Shown piece after piece: positions 46,501 through 61,500 of a stretch of DNA of 64,000 bases (its first letter is position 1; each line of letters begins with the position of its first letter). The DNA comes from Apostichopus japonicus (taxonomy: Eukaryota; Echinodermata; Holothuroidea; Aspidochirotida; Stichopodidae): contig NC_092563.1 in the NCBI RefSeq assembly GCF_037975245.1, positions 24,212,960-24,276,959 on the forward strand, given 5' to 3'. The translations under genes and the position numbers were made by a program. The notes beneath the pieces are model-generated. The model searched no databases. It was given only the letters and a program-made list of their open reading frames with translations, and had not been told where the DNA came from.

Positions 46501-49500
46501 CTTGGGAACGGATACCACACCTGTCTCTGCCGGCCCGCTGACGGTAGTCGTCGGACCGGCTGGTACTGGAGCTGAGCTTATATTTGGACGAGACGGCGGC
46601 TCCATGGACTGCTGACCATACTGAATGTACTGAAATTAATAATCAACAACTGTTTACAGAAAGACACAAACAACAACAACAAGAGGACAAAAGGGATTTA
46701 AAAGTTGTGGCTTTCAAACTTTCACAGAAAATACCTCCACTCGCCCACCCCCCTTCCCCCAGAAGAAATGGCAGAGACATATCTGTTGAATATGCTGAAA
46801 CAATGCAAACATTTTGTGGTGACTAAATGCAACAGTGGTTTAGTATCACAAATTCCAATACTATTCAGCAGTTTTAATATTTTCGCAGCATCCCAGTACA
46901 TTTGAAATCTCCCAAAAGACAATCTCCTAGTCACTCAGCTTGTACTCCCTACTGCACGATGCAACTGTCAAAGATCCAACTGGGACTTTACAGTCGTTCT
47001 ATTAATGTTGAAAAACCTTCAGATGTCTTATACTTCTTAATGTTCTGGTTCCTATCCCAGCTAGATATTTTTTGGATAGGATATCTAAAAAAAGTCACTT
47101 CTTGAAGCTCTCTTCATAAGTCAGTTCTTCACAAGTTCTCTTCTTGCATTAGATCTTAGAGAATACAGACCCGCTTCTGACAACGAGTAGACAAATCTCT
47201 GTTACATTAAATTGTGCACCAGAAGCAAGTAGGTTCATTTCTCTTCCACCGGGTAAAATGGCCGACAAACAAGACCGAAGCACAATTGTGGCAGTGGGTA
47301 AGGGTAAGAGATGGGGTGGGAGATTGTCTATTTACCTCAATCAGTCTTTCAGGGAATTGTGAGAGATGAGGAATTGATGCTAGATGCTGGCAGTACTGAG
47401 GGTACTCCTTCAGACGAGTCTTGAACTTGTCCAGAGCGGTGATACCAAACATGAAGGTCTTGCTGTCGGGAGATTTACGAAGGGCATCTAGAATGTAACG
47501 TAAGGCAATGCCGAGGGCCATGTACCTGAGGATGATAAGACATGATTCAACACAGTGGATAACACAATGTGTGTAAAGGTGTAGCTGAGATGTCAAGATA
47601 GTGACACTGTACCATAGTGTCTGAAACTGATAGACAGACAGTAAACTGGTTCAGAACAAAACAGGATATCTGAATTTGGCAAGGATGGACCAGACACAAG
47701 CATGTTTAAACTACCATTTAAGAAACGGCTGTTTCAAACATCTCACAAATTTTTTCGGCGACTTTAATCCCTAATCATTGAGCATAATAGCATTTCCTGC
47801 GTATAAACTCTTACATGGATTATACGAGGTGTCTACGCAGCAATTTGTTTGTCAACGCGTTTATACGTGATTGTACTTGTTTATACGTCTTTATACGATC
47901 ATGTGCGCGTACACATGTCCAGTTATACGTGAGCGGTACTGTACGCTATGCATATTGAATGTATGACATTGAGTCTCGTAACTGAGTGCATTGAACTATA
48001 GATGAAAGTTGAGGAAAATACCGGTTGTAGTTACGATACCGGGATTCATGTTGCAACACTACCGGTTGTGTGAAATCCGACTACCGCACAACGCTAGGGG
48101 GTATACACACTACCTTCTTCATACATTCAATTTCTCATTCCATCCTATGGTAGTATGAAGGGTAGTACACACACCACATTCTACAATATTCATCATTTTT
48201 CACTCCATCTTGTGGCAGTATGAAGGGCTGGGGAGTATTCACACTACCTTCTACATTCTTTATACATACATCTTCTCATTCCATCTTGTGGTAGTATGAA
48301 GGGCTGGAGAGTATTCACACTACCTTCTACATTCTTCATATATTCATCATTTTTTCACTCCATCTTGTGGCAGTATGAAGGGCTGGGGAGTATACACACT
48401 GCCTTCTACATTCTTCATACATTTATCACCTCCAAATATCTTGAAACTACTGCAGTGACAAGGTATCAAACGTGATCCATCCACATTCTTACAATACAAT
48501 CAATCTTTGGAAAACTTTGTGTTTACAGTTGAATAAAAATAATCATAATAATGTTTGATTTATATAGCGCTTTATACCAGCGATAGGTGTCAATGCACAA
48601 TACAGACGTTATATTACCCCTGGTCAAAGATAACCTGTCCCAGAGACAATCCCTCCAGTCGGCTGCAGTTACATACTGCGCCCAATGACAAGTTACATCA
48701 CAGGTACCCCCATTTAACCCCTGGGTGGAGATAGGCAATTGAAATTATTACCATCACTTATCTACATCACTAACCAGGTGACAGATTACATGATATACTT
48801 ACGTGACAAGACCCTGCTCGATGATACCACCAAACAGACAAGCTGTAATCATCAGCTCTCTCTCAGGGTACTGATGGTAGAACTTGTATTCCTCAAATAA
48901 GTTCCTCAGCATACACATGAACACATCCTGAGTAGAAACAAACACAGATTAATACTAAATCCCATATGACAACAATGACCAGCTCTTCTCCTTTATATAT
49001 TCGGGTCAAATCTCAACAGCAGTGATAACGAACTGATCAAGTAGTCAAGTAGTGCAAGCAAGTCAAATTTTTCCTTTAATGCCATTCTTTCTCTCCCCTC
49101 CCCTTCCCCCTCCCTCAACCCCCACCACCTGCATTTTGCCTCCTGCTTCTCCTTCCTATGCCATTCTAAAACGGAAAGAATTTAATATTGTAGCATTAAT
49201 CATCCAACCATCCATCCTATAGCTCCATCGTCCATAGTGACGACATCAAAATCAAATTGCTACCGAAGAAAACAGAGTCTCTCCTCACCCGCTCTTTCTT
49301 GACTGTTGAGTCCTTAAATTTCTTGAGCTTCATGAGAACATCATCCACTTTGATTTGGTCCTGCGGCTGATTATAAATCTTCTGAAAGATTCTATTGGCT
49401 TCTTCGTCTATTTCCGGTGGGAAGGTCTGACTTAGTTCTGGCCAGAGATTTGAAATGTCAGCTGAAAAATATAAATTAACATCACAGACAGTTGGCTCCC

Positions 49501-52500
49501 AAACATGTCACAAATTCATCTATCTAACATATTTCTGTGATACCTCCTCACATAGATAACCATGAGATTGAAGTCATTTTTTATACAAGCTTTTTAGCTT
49601 TTAAGGTCCTAAGTTTTAGCTTTTAAGGTCCTAATTGAAAATAAACTTTCCATCCCCTGGACTGGGAAACAAACAAAAAAGTCTCAGAAGGAATCAGGAA
49701 TGCAACAAATAGTTTAAAATACACCATACCATACTGGTAAATGATAGCACAAGGCTAATACATCGATAGGCAACAACAATGCAACTGTTCCACAGTTACC
49801 TGCCACAATAGCTTACAGGAATTGTACATACTTTGGAATCATGTTCTTTGTTTACTGGGCATCATGGTTAAATGGCTAAAGGTAATGGACTTGTGATCTA
49901 AGGATTGCAGGTTGGAATCCTGGCCAGATAGTTATGATGTGTCCTTGGGCAAGGCACTTTATCTCCATTGCCTCTCTTTACTCAACTGTACAAATGGGGG
50001 GGGGGGGCCTGCGAGGTAACTTGTAATTATAGTTGCATGTGCTGGTGTGTGGGAGCACACTATGGGAAGTCCCCCAGGCCACAAGTTGATGTGGCACGCT
50101 GTATGACCCCAGGAGCCACTGTTTGAATTGTAGACAATTTGGGTGCGTGGGTGTGACAAGTTACCAATGAACAGGAGTTAAATCTTATTAAAAGTCGTGT
50201 GCGAAGGCCTTGCCTTCATACAATACTAGAAACTTTGAAATCTTAAAGTCTCAATGTGTGTTTGCTAAATTTGAACTTCGACCATTCCAGCATACTGCCC
50301 TAAAAGCTCAGTGAAAATAACACCGTTCTATGCAATTTTCATATAAATGATCCTTATTTTTATTGAGTTGTCTGTCGTAAAACATTTTGAGCTGAATAAA
50401 ATTCGCCAGATTTTTTTAACGAGTCCGTAGATTCTACAAATTTCACTCAAAATTTGCAAGACCTGCCCAACAGATCATCATCTCTCTGTTTTGTTTTAGA
50501 CTGTTGGGCATAGGACTTACGAGAGGACCATACGAATATATATATAGGTTACATTTTGTGTAACGAACATGCCGATATGGCGGTCGCAGTGACTAGTCAG
50601 AGTGCATTTAGAATAAGAAACATTGAATCTGCTTCGGAAGTTGGTTTTCCAAAATTCATCAGCAAACACGTATTGAGACTTTAAACTTTTAGCATTAGAT
50701 TTACGGCTTTTGATATTATGCAGTTGCCACTAACAGGCAGTATTTCTACTCTACAACTTTTCGATTAAAAGAGGAAAATTTTTCCCAAAATTGTAAATAC
50801 TGACAACAACCTGGTTTGACTGATCCAGGAGTTCTTGGTGGCTGGTTAAGTGCAGCACCGGTGGCTCCAGTCCCTACAGGATTGGTCATCATGTTTCCAG
50901 GCCTCATGTTGCTACGGAGACTGTTATCCATGCCTGGCAGAAATGTAAAATGTCAAAAGAAAAATATGTCAAATTCATAAATCTGCCAAAAAAAACTGTT
51001 TTTCAAACTTAACCTTTACCAATGATACTGGAACAGTCAAATAAACAAGATACCAACTGCATTACCAAGTTAATAATGTTCATACCATGAGAGGGGTTGT
51101 TCATGCTTCCAAGACCGACCGTGCTAAGAAGCGGAAACTGTGGTGCAGCTGGAGGAGGGTTACTGAAGGCTCCACTCAAAGGACCACCTGGAGGAAAGCC
51201 TTGTATAGCCCCTGGTGTTGTTGGAGTAGCACTGGTACCAATAGGCGCTTGGAGGGGTGGCATAGGATCCATCTATAAACAAAATCAAACTGAACACTTA
51301 AAAAACAATATCAAAAATATTAACAGCAGATATAATACTTTCAAGTTGTTCAGGTCTTGCTACCTGAACCATAAAGATATATATTCAATTCTACAACATT
51401 TCAAACTGATGTCGATTTATTGGAAGTCAAGCCAGAAATTTGAATAAAATGTGATATATAATAATTCATAGAGAAACCTGCAATATTTTACAATGAGTCA
51501 CTGCACCATTCAGAAAAAGAGATCTAGAATTTTTTCCGGTATACCACTTTGAGAGAAACATTTGTCATGTTTCAAGACAATGCACCTAAGCACACGTCAA
51601 CACCTATATGAAGGAGATGCCTAGTTGGTTGTGACTAGCACAATGTTATATGTTGTAAAGATGTGAGATCATTTACCGGAGAGTTGATCCCTGGAGCTAG
51701 ACCGGGTCCTAATCCAGGACCAATATGGGGTGACAGAGCTGGCAGGGCATTCTGGGGTTGAATGACCCCCTGAGGGGGCCTCACACTGTTCAACAGGGGA
51801 GAACAGTTAGATACCATCTGCATTATGACATCACTGGTTTCTGGGGAGACGTTGCTAGGGTAGAGGAACAGAAAACAAAATGGTATCATCAAAATGTACA
51901 AAACAATTTTTTAAATTTTAAACTGACTACTGCTTGTGACCTAAAGGCAGTGGTGTGGGAAGATTTTGATCACTTTCTCAAGAACATTTTACCTTCATCA
52001 GTCCATTTTTTTGGGTGAACAATAAAGTGAAAGTCAAGACTTTGTAGTTCGCTCTTTACGTGTCACTTGTTTATGTCGTCCAAAGTGTCGGGGAGAAGAA
52101 ATGAATATGTATGAGATGGAATTCATTAACCTTTATTTTATATAGTTTTTATTTATCTTTATCTGATGAAAAAGAGAAAGAAGATGAAAACTAAGAGAGT
52201 GGATTTGTTTGATGAATTGTATTTCATATTTCTAATAATTGTTAGATTTTGGTAAAATTGTCAAACAAGTGCAAAAAAAGCATCATACTTCAGACAATAG
52301 GAGTTGACCAAGAAAATAACAAAGAAGAATATAAAGATCAAGATTTCATAAAGGAGTGGGTGGGGGGAAGGTGGCGAGGTGGTGGGGGGGGGAGATTGAA
52401 AGTTTGTTCCTGATGGAGAGCAACATGACCAAGATGCATACAAACACGAGTAAACCAGTTTCTTTACGTGGATTTCGTGATGATCTTATAACTGGGAGGG

Positions 52501-55500
52501 AGGGGTGGGGGGCAGGGCATTCATCTCCTGACTTTACTTTGTCATACAGTAAATTGGTTCCTGTTACCACTTGGTAACCCATTCTCAGTTATTTTACTGC
52601 TATTATCAGAAAGATACTTTTTAGATAGCTCACTTTTGACAAGCCTGAAGACAAGCCAGTATTGTAGCGATCGTTTCCGTTGGAAGAACACCGGTCTTTC
52701 CACCCCCGGGTAAATCTCTTGGCTCTGGAGGAACCAGACCAGAGACTTGAGGAGCTTTCCTTTTAAGAAAGGTAAGGGTACTCTTCACAAAAGGCTCCTG
52801 TAGACAAATTGAGGGGAAACAAATTATTGCATGTTTCACATCAGTCCTGAGATAACAGTTCAAATAATTGACTGGGAGGAAACATGTTTAGGAAAAAAGA
52901 AAAGAAAAGAACGATTCCTCATTTGAAGCTAAATGAGCTACAAAGCAAGCATCTTCCTTATACATTTCACAGCCCCCAAAAATCCTTTGCTGATATAAAA
53001 GTTACACACTTCTTTGTAACCAAAACATTCTCACTTTTTTTGACAAAACAACTCAATAACATATTTTACAGGGACTGTCAAAATAGATGCAAAGGTCAAA
53101 TCATTCTTTCGGCTTGAACCTAAAAATGTACCAAACAAAAAAATTCAACTTTAGTCAGAACTGCCACATTTTTGGATAAGCAGATTGCATAATCTTCCAC
53201 ATTATTCTATTTACAATATACATATAAAAACATAACTGGGGAGAGCTTAGGTAACAGGATGTAAACCACTATAACTGCTTAGTAAAACAGTTGACCTAAA
53301 CTCAAAAGTGAAATTACCAAATCAAATTGAAAGACATTAACGTTAACGACGGTGTCTTTCAATCATAAGGTCCCCAGTTTGAGTCACTCCAAGATTAATG
53401 TTTGTCGTCCAGTTACAGAGTTGTTGACAATTGATAATTCATAATCATGGACGTTAAATATGAATGTAAGAGACTGACTTCGGTCAGCTTGCGGCTTTGA
53501 TAAGCCAATGAGGCTTCTTCGCGAGTTCCTGCTTGCAGGAGGATCTAAAATACATACATACACACATTCCAACTCTTTTTAACTTCCTAATATATACATA
53601 ACTAGACTCACTCCAATTTCTCTGATCTTGTCCGTCATCCATTTCTCTAGTTTCAGGTACTCTCGTCTGGAAGCAAGGCATGCCAGATCGATCATGAAGT
53701 TGTATTGTTGTGTGCTCAGTAGCAACAGGAGTGCCTTGAGGTCCTGGGCGATGTCCAGGATACGTGACAGCCTGGTCTGATCGTTCTCTGCATTGAGGTA
53801 CCATTCCGCCATCGACTTTATTATGATCTTTTGAATGGTCGGAGATCGACCCTGAGAGGCGAAAGTAAAATACCACGATCGAGATTAGACATAGCTTTAG
53901 AAAATCTCATTTCCTCATGATTACGGGACTCCTTCAGGAAGGATGAGAAAATAAAGCAGCTATGATTTTAGGTCAATTTGCTGTTTCGACACATGATTAA
54001 CCGTAAGTAGCTTTCAGTTTGATTCCTAACAAGTCTGACAAAATTCAACACATGAAAACAAGACACTTTTGTAGAACAGGTGACACACATTACACACCTT
54101 GGGCTGGTTCATAGAACACACAGTGATATGCAAATTAATGTTTTAAATGTTAAAAGAAACGATTAACCAGAAATCCGATGGGCTTATTGTGATTTAACCC
54201 ATGAAAATAAGAGAACAGGTGAAACACGTTACACAACTCGGGCTGGTTCATAGAACACACAGTGACATGCAAATGAATGTTTTAAATGTTAAAAGAAATG
54301 ATTAAAAAAGTTTTTCAAAAAAGTGCAAAAACTTGACGCAAAATGGCCACTGTTCACACATGTAAAACACTCTCTAAGTAGATGCAGGCCTCGACTTCTA
54401 GACTATTTACAAGCTAAATGCAAGTGGATTTGTAGTGTAGTAAAAAAAAAAGGCACTTGAAATTTCTGCCAGTGCAACATAGAACATCAAAATCAATACG
54501 ATGACCGACATGCACTGTAAGGAAAATGTAAGTGGAAACTTGATTTTACAAGTAGATATGTTAGGCACAAGTTTGCATTTGTGGCTACAACGTGGCTAAA
54601 ATTGTTAAAGATTCCAGAGATGTACAAGTACCTTACCAGACATGTGTGACAATTCTATTCGTAGATAAAGCACAGGATGGGTTTTATAGTACAGTTTGAA
54701 GTTTGACATATTTTCCACTTGATTTTCGTACTCAAATAGTTTACAACGCCCATAACGTACCTGTCCACTCCATGCATAGTGTAATATAATCCCTGAGTTG
54801 GCATGATTACCCAAGAAGGTCGGCATCAAGGCTCGGATCAGCTCTGACTTCATGAAAGACCACGAGGACTGTCAAAAAGAACCGAAATCATACAAAATTT
54901 GACATGTCATTCCGTATGCAATCTCTTCTGATTCTATTCAACAGTCAGTATAATTAAGTGACCATAATTCTGCAATACATTGCTATCTGAGAAGCTATGG
55001 GCCGAGAGATGGGTTCAATTAGAACCACGAGAAGTTAATCATTACGAAGGATTAATTCCGCAGGGATCGACAAAGCCAGGTCCAGGCAATAGATTTATGA
55101 ACGATCATTATTAATCATTTCTTTGATGAGGGTGCTAGTTATTAACCCATGTCCTGCATTAAGTTTTAATGACTTAGTTGAAGATGTCTACTACTTTTCT
55201 TTGTGAAGGGCAATGATTATAAATTGATTTTGTGGTGAATTCTCATTACAAAGTTGGGGGTGATCCCTAATTTTTGCTAAGGGTGCTTGTTATAAGCCTC
55301 GATCGTACTGAATTATCTGCATTTTTCCAGAAATCGTGTCTTGGCTGGTCTTATGTATTGCAAACTAGTTGCTGTCATCAGTAACCTGACCAAAGAATTA
55401 CAACTGGAAAAAAAAGAGGGAAGATTGGCATAATATTTGCGAGATTGCAAATAAATTTGTTACTTTTTACCTGAACTTGTAGGAGAGCTAAAAGCAGCAG

Positions 55501-58500
55501 ATCGGGGCAATTTTTAATCGGAAACGTGAAAAGGAGTTGAACTTGATCAGCCTTCTCTGTCTCTGCCAATTTCAGAAGGACTTCGACGAGTTCCAACGAT
55601 TTCCTAGGAGAGAAGGTCGAGAGAAGCTGTCAATAAAATACTCAACTAAATTCACATGAATCTGAATGTCAGGTCGCTGACTCTCCCTCCTCTTACACCG
55701 GTGATAGTCTCAGCAGCTACAACTACGCAGCTCAAAACCACACTATCGTCACCAGCTCTTTTCTACAAAATCTTGTTCCTGACCCAAATAAAAAAAATGT
55801 TTACATACAATTTTCAGATGCTTTCGCATCATCAATGAAAGATTAAATTCACAGCAATTAAGGTGTTTTTAACAGCTTTAACTCTTGTCCAATCTTACCA
55901 AGTCGCTATCTTCTTGTTCTCATCCTCTGGAGGGGATTTCAGGATGTCGGTGACGACTTTACGGCTGCTTTGAAAGTCGGAGAAGCAGAAGACTTCTGGG
56001 AACTTCAGGGCCTGCTGTATCCAAGAGAGCTGCCGTCAAAAAATCAAACAAGAAACATTAGTGACATCACAACAGCGACAAGTGATTACCGCATCATTTA
56101 CCTTGTCATGAGACAATCATCAGGACAATCACTAAGATTTGACTCTGTCAATTAATCAACAAACAAACACATTCTTTCTTTTATTCCCCCCCCCTTTTTT
56201 CCCCTTCTAAAGAACAAGAGCACCAGCAGTTGATAACTCTGGTACGTTGTTATTTGACACAACTTGCACTTGCATGTTATGTTGGAAACACGATGATATT
56301 TGACACAACTTACGTCTAAAGTTGGATACACAAGTCGAAAGAGGAAGATAAGGTTGTCTCGTTCGACTAATTATTCTGTTTGATTGATTAATATGATCCA
56401 AGAACAGTTTAGCATCTATCATCTGTAAGTATATCACTATGGACTCCACTGTCAGTTTGTTGCACTATTGCCACAGACAGATGTTAATAAACATTTCTAT
56501 TATTTTGCAGACCTGATATGATCAACCCTTGGCAAAGATGCAGCAGACCACTCTCACTCAAGCAGCTGCAACTCAACCCTAGCCTAGCCTACCGTTGTAC
56601 AAACCAGCTTGGGAGAGAACTTTGCTGATATTATTATCTGTCGAGGATAAAACCCCTGCTAACTACAGATGGAGGAGTAACTCATAACAATGCTACTTTA
56701 AACTACACTAAATCCTTAAAAAGATCTGGTACGAGGTGGGCATCAAACTTTGTTTGAATAATCCGTTTACTTCGGTTGATGAGGAAATAAGATGCCACCG
56801 ACCCCCATGCCCTCCCCACCAAAAAATAAAATTCTTTAAATCAGGGATGACCCTGGGGTAAAAATAAAATCACGGAACTTTGCCAAAATTGCGGTATAGG
56901 CTCCAGTTTGCTTATGCTACAGTGTGTTAGGATAATAGTTTTTGTCCCCCTGCAGGTTGGATATCCATAGATAATGAAAAACATGAGAACGACGGATCAA
57001 AGCTGTTGTTAGAAATTCACGGAACATGAGAGGTGTTAATCTCAGAGGTAGAAAAGAAATCACGGATATTCCACAAATTCGAAGAAAAAGCTCATGTCTG
57101 TTAAATAGAAACAAAAGCTTAATTTAAGGTGAGGCTTACCTGTCCATCTTTGTTGTTCCACACTTTGAACAATATCTCGACAGGAAACTCTGTTTGTGTA
57201 GCTCTAACAATGGCATTCTTCACCATCTGCAATGCCTTGCCATCCTTAATGATCAAAGCTGGATGGTCTAACTCCATGGCAACGACATGAAAGTTCATAT
57301 GAGGAGCTACCTCTTTTATGACGTCCACAAAGGCATCAATATTCCATGAGTTGGCTGACCCATCGCTTCTGGTTTCCCTACCATCACCCCAAATGGTGCC
57401 ACCAGGAGTCTTATCAGGAGGCAAAATAAATAAGAAAGGTTATGCCAACAGTCAATTTGTTTATTTGGTTCTGATTTTTTTAAGTACAATCTAACAACAG
57501 GGGTTCTCAATAGGTGGCCTGTGGGCAAAATCAGGGCCACCAAAGGTTTTCAGTGTTGCCTTGGAAAGTAATATTTGGTTTTTCTTTTCTTAAATAGCCC
57601 CTGCAGCAACTGAACAGCCTGCCCAGTAGTACACTTTTTCAATCTATGTATTGTGAAATTTTGATTCTGTTTGGCCACTTGCTCCAACTGATGTTTTCCT
57701 CTACGCCCTTGTAGAAAATTATTTGAGAAGATCTACAAACTATGTGACAGCACCATCATAATCATGTTAAAGTGAATGTAAGTGTCAATACAAATATGGG
57801 TATTGATACAGAATTCAACAAATATCAACTCTTAAAAAGTCTGGTTATCATCCCAAAGGTAAATTGAATTCTCAATACACAACAAACTCATAATCAGCCT
57901 GGTCTAGCTATTTCAGGATAAAATCAAAATTTAATTTATTGATACCTTACTACATAAAATGTGTATGTACAATTGGTGGGGACATTTATCAATCTCTACG
58001 TCTCCCTAAGGAAGACACAAACCCTACCATTGATAATGGTCTATGTGATAGATATAACTGTCAGAACAACCCACCCACCCCACCCATAACACCCTCCTCA
58101 CCATCATACCCTCCTCACCTATCTTCCTCATCCACCCCACCCTCCACAGCCAGGAGAAGCAAACCTAGATAGATATAGCTGCCATGAACATCTCTCAATA
58201 TTACTCCTCTCATATTCCTTACATAATATTTTACAGTAGCTATAAGCTCTCCTGCACTTTCCAGACCCAAGCAGGTACTAAATTAACTTCCCAAGACAAC
58301 TTTTTTTGGGATATTGCAACCTACATTCTACTTTGAAATTAAACCCTTCACAAATCCGTTTAGATATTTACCTGTAAGGGATGGCTATCTGTAAGGGTAT
58401 CATGTGTCCTGGCCATCATGCCAATGACCTTAGCAACTACCCCTGGATTGAGGTTGGGATTTACCATCTTCAATGTCTTCTTGCAATCGTCTGGACTAGC

Positions 58501-61500
58501 ACAGCAGGCATACCCCATCTCTTGGAGCATGTCTGCAAGAGAAGCATCCATCTGGAAAAAATATATAAAAGGAAAAGAAATGAACCCTCCTGAGATGATC
58601 CTTTGAATTATTCACTGGTTCACAAAGAGTGGAGAAGTCTGCTTGACACCTCATTCAAAGGCCTAACGTTGTAACTGTGGCCTTGTATTCTACGAAAAAA
58701 TCCCGAAATTTGTTTCCCTATCAAAAGCTTTGGCACATTACAAGTCAATTTCTTTGCAAGTTGGTTAGCAATGCATTAACATACAACACAAACGATGAGC
58801 CACTGAATCACTTTCGGTCCATGGAGACTTGATAAGCCAGGTTTATCTGCTAAGCACATCATTACATCACTCAGTGTTCATCCTGATGTCATTTACTGGG
58901 TCAAACACTCAATGTTGACCTTAAAATGACTGAAACACCCGATCTGTGTATCTCAAGTTTGCTGCATCATTATCACTCGATTCTTTCCCCACTGTTTGCC
59001 ACTGAAATATTCCCCAAATTATTTGGTATGATTCATTTGCAATGCTTACCACTCCTTTTGGAATGTTTGAAGGGTCATTTGTGATTCTGTCCATGGTGAT
59101 ATCTTGTCTGTCTGAGTAGAGCAACGGTACCAATACCACAGGCACTTGCTCTACTGGAAACTCTGCAACAATATAAAAAAAAACAGGCATGATTGGAAAT
59201 ATTACTGTTGAAATATGTGATTTTGCACAATTTTTGCCCACAGTGATGAATACAATATACAAGTATCAAAGTCTGCAATCACTGGACCAAGCCAACATCA
59301 TCGAGGACTTTGAGAAACTGAAAACAATCTCTTTTAAACAGCTAAGCTTTGAAGCTAGGGAAACAGCTGAATCATGTTAAAATGCTGTTACATAACCAGA
59401 GAAGATGAAACCAACATACTGCTGCACGTACATGTATACTGTCAGAGCATATCCATGCATGGAAATTCCCGTTCAATTCGCAGCAGTGTGTTAAGCCTTA
59501 TTTGGCTATCACGACAATACGGTCTAAAGTCTGTGTTTTCGTCAACTGCCGACTGCAGACAAGAAGCTATACAGACATGGCTGAAAGCCATTCATCCATC
59601 CATGGTCACTGCAAATTCTGGCTTGGCATCAACATTAAGTGTGAGCATCAGGAGAAATGATAACGACTGTTTTTAATGTCTGTTAAACAAAGTAGCCTTC
59701 TTGAGAAGTGACGACAAGTTTACCTACTCAAACATGAAATGCTGGTCTGCCTAAATGCTTGTAACGACTATGTGTTGTAAGCCGACCGAAAAAGCAGCCT
59801 AGTTTGACCAAGACTTACCTTTCTTCAGAGCTTTAAGGAATGCAGCGGTCTGAGTGGCCGGGATTCCTAGCTGATCTTTGGATCGATACAGAAGATGAGT
59901 CAGAAGCAAGTGTAATATTTCCACCGAGAGATCGGCAAGACTAGCTTCGGGTCGACTATGTTGGTCTGCGTCAATGTAAAGCCTCAGGAAGTCAGGCAAA
60001 CGTTGCTTAACGTACTGCAGTGCTGTAAATATAACCAACAGAGTGACCAATTGAGAATGGAAGCAATGTCAAAGAAATAAATATAAGAAAAATGAGGGAA
60101 TTGTCTGGATTTTGGGGTTTAGATGATCTACTGACAAGAGATGAGGAATTCATTGTGAAACATCATGTCATAAATGTCCATATAGGAAGTCATTTAAATT
60201 CTACTAGTAATATCAAATACTTACAGATGTTATCTACAGGATCCTTTACGTCAGACTTAAATCTGGTCAATTTCTATTTTACCACAGGTTTGTAAAGATT
60301 TCTTTACAAAGATTTAAACAAAACATTCTCAGCAACTCTCACATTATACAAGAAGTTTGTACTTAACTGAATATGTGTAACTTGATCTATACACCTGATC
60401 TACCCTATACACAAGGTTCTTGGCTCTATACACAGGTCTAATCTACAGTGTATATGTGTAACTGGCTCTATACACCTACTCTACCACATATCTTCATATA
60501 TATACACGGTTCACTGAAGATGAGTAACTGGCTCTATACACCTACTCTACCACAAAACTTCATATATATACACGGTTCACTGAAGATGAGTAACTGGCTC
60601 TATACACCTACTCTACCACATAACTTCATATATATACACGGTTCACTTGGGATGTGTAACTTGCTCTATAAACCTACTCTACCACATAACTTCATATATA
60701 TATACACACGGTTCACTTGGGATGTGTAACTTGCTCTATAAACCTACTCTACCACATAACTTCATATATATACACGGTTCACTGAAGATGAGTAACTGGC
60801 TCTATACACCTACTCTACCACATAACTTCATATATATACACGGTTCACTTGGGATGTGTAACTTGCTCTATAAACCTACTCTACCACATAACTTCATATA
60901 TATACACGGTTCACTGAAGATGAGTAACTGGCTCTATACACCTACTCTACCACAAAACTTCATATATATATACACACGGTTCACTTGGGATGTGTAACTT
61001 GCTCTATAAACCTACTCTACCACATAACTTCATATATATATACACACGGTTCACTTGGGATGTGTAACTTGCTCTATAAACCTACTCTACCACATAACTT
61101 CATATATATACACGGTTCACTGAAGATGAGTAACTGGCTCTATACACCTACTCTACCACATAACTTCATATATATACACGGTTCACTTGGGATGTGTAAC
61201 TTGCTCTATAAACCTACTCTACCACATAACTTCATATATATACACGGTTCACTGAAGATGAGTAACTGGCTCTATACACCTACTCTACCACAAAACTTCA
61301 TATATATATACACACGGTTCACTTGGGATGTGTAACTTGCTCTATAAACCTACTCTACCACATAACTTCATATATATACACGGTTCACTGAAGATGAGTA
61401 ACTGGCTCTATACACCTACTCTACCACATAACTTCATATATATACACGGTTCACTTGGGATGTGTAACTTGCTCTATAAACCTACTCTACCACATAACTT

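Noticed and set aside
57939-58172. Plus-strand frame rich in Pro/Ser/Thr ([15 protein letters not shown])
   Set aside because: It is a pyrimidine-rich simple sequence in a CNOT1 intron, not a coding exon.
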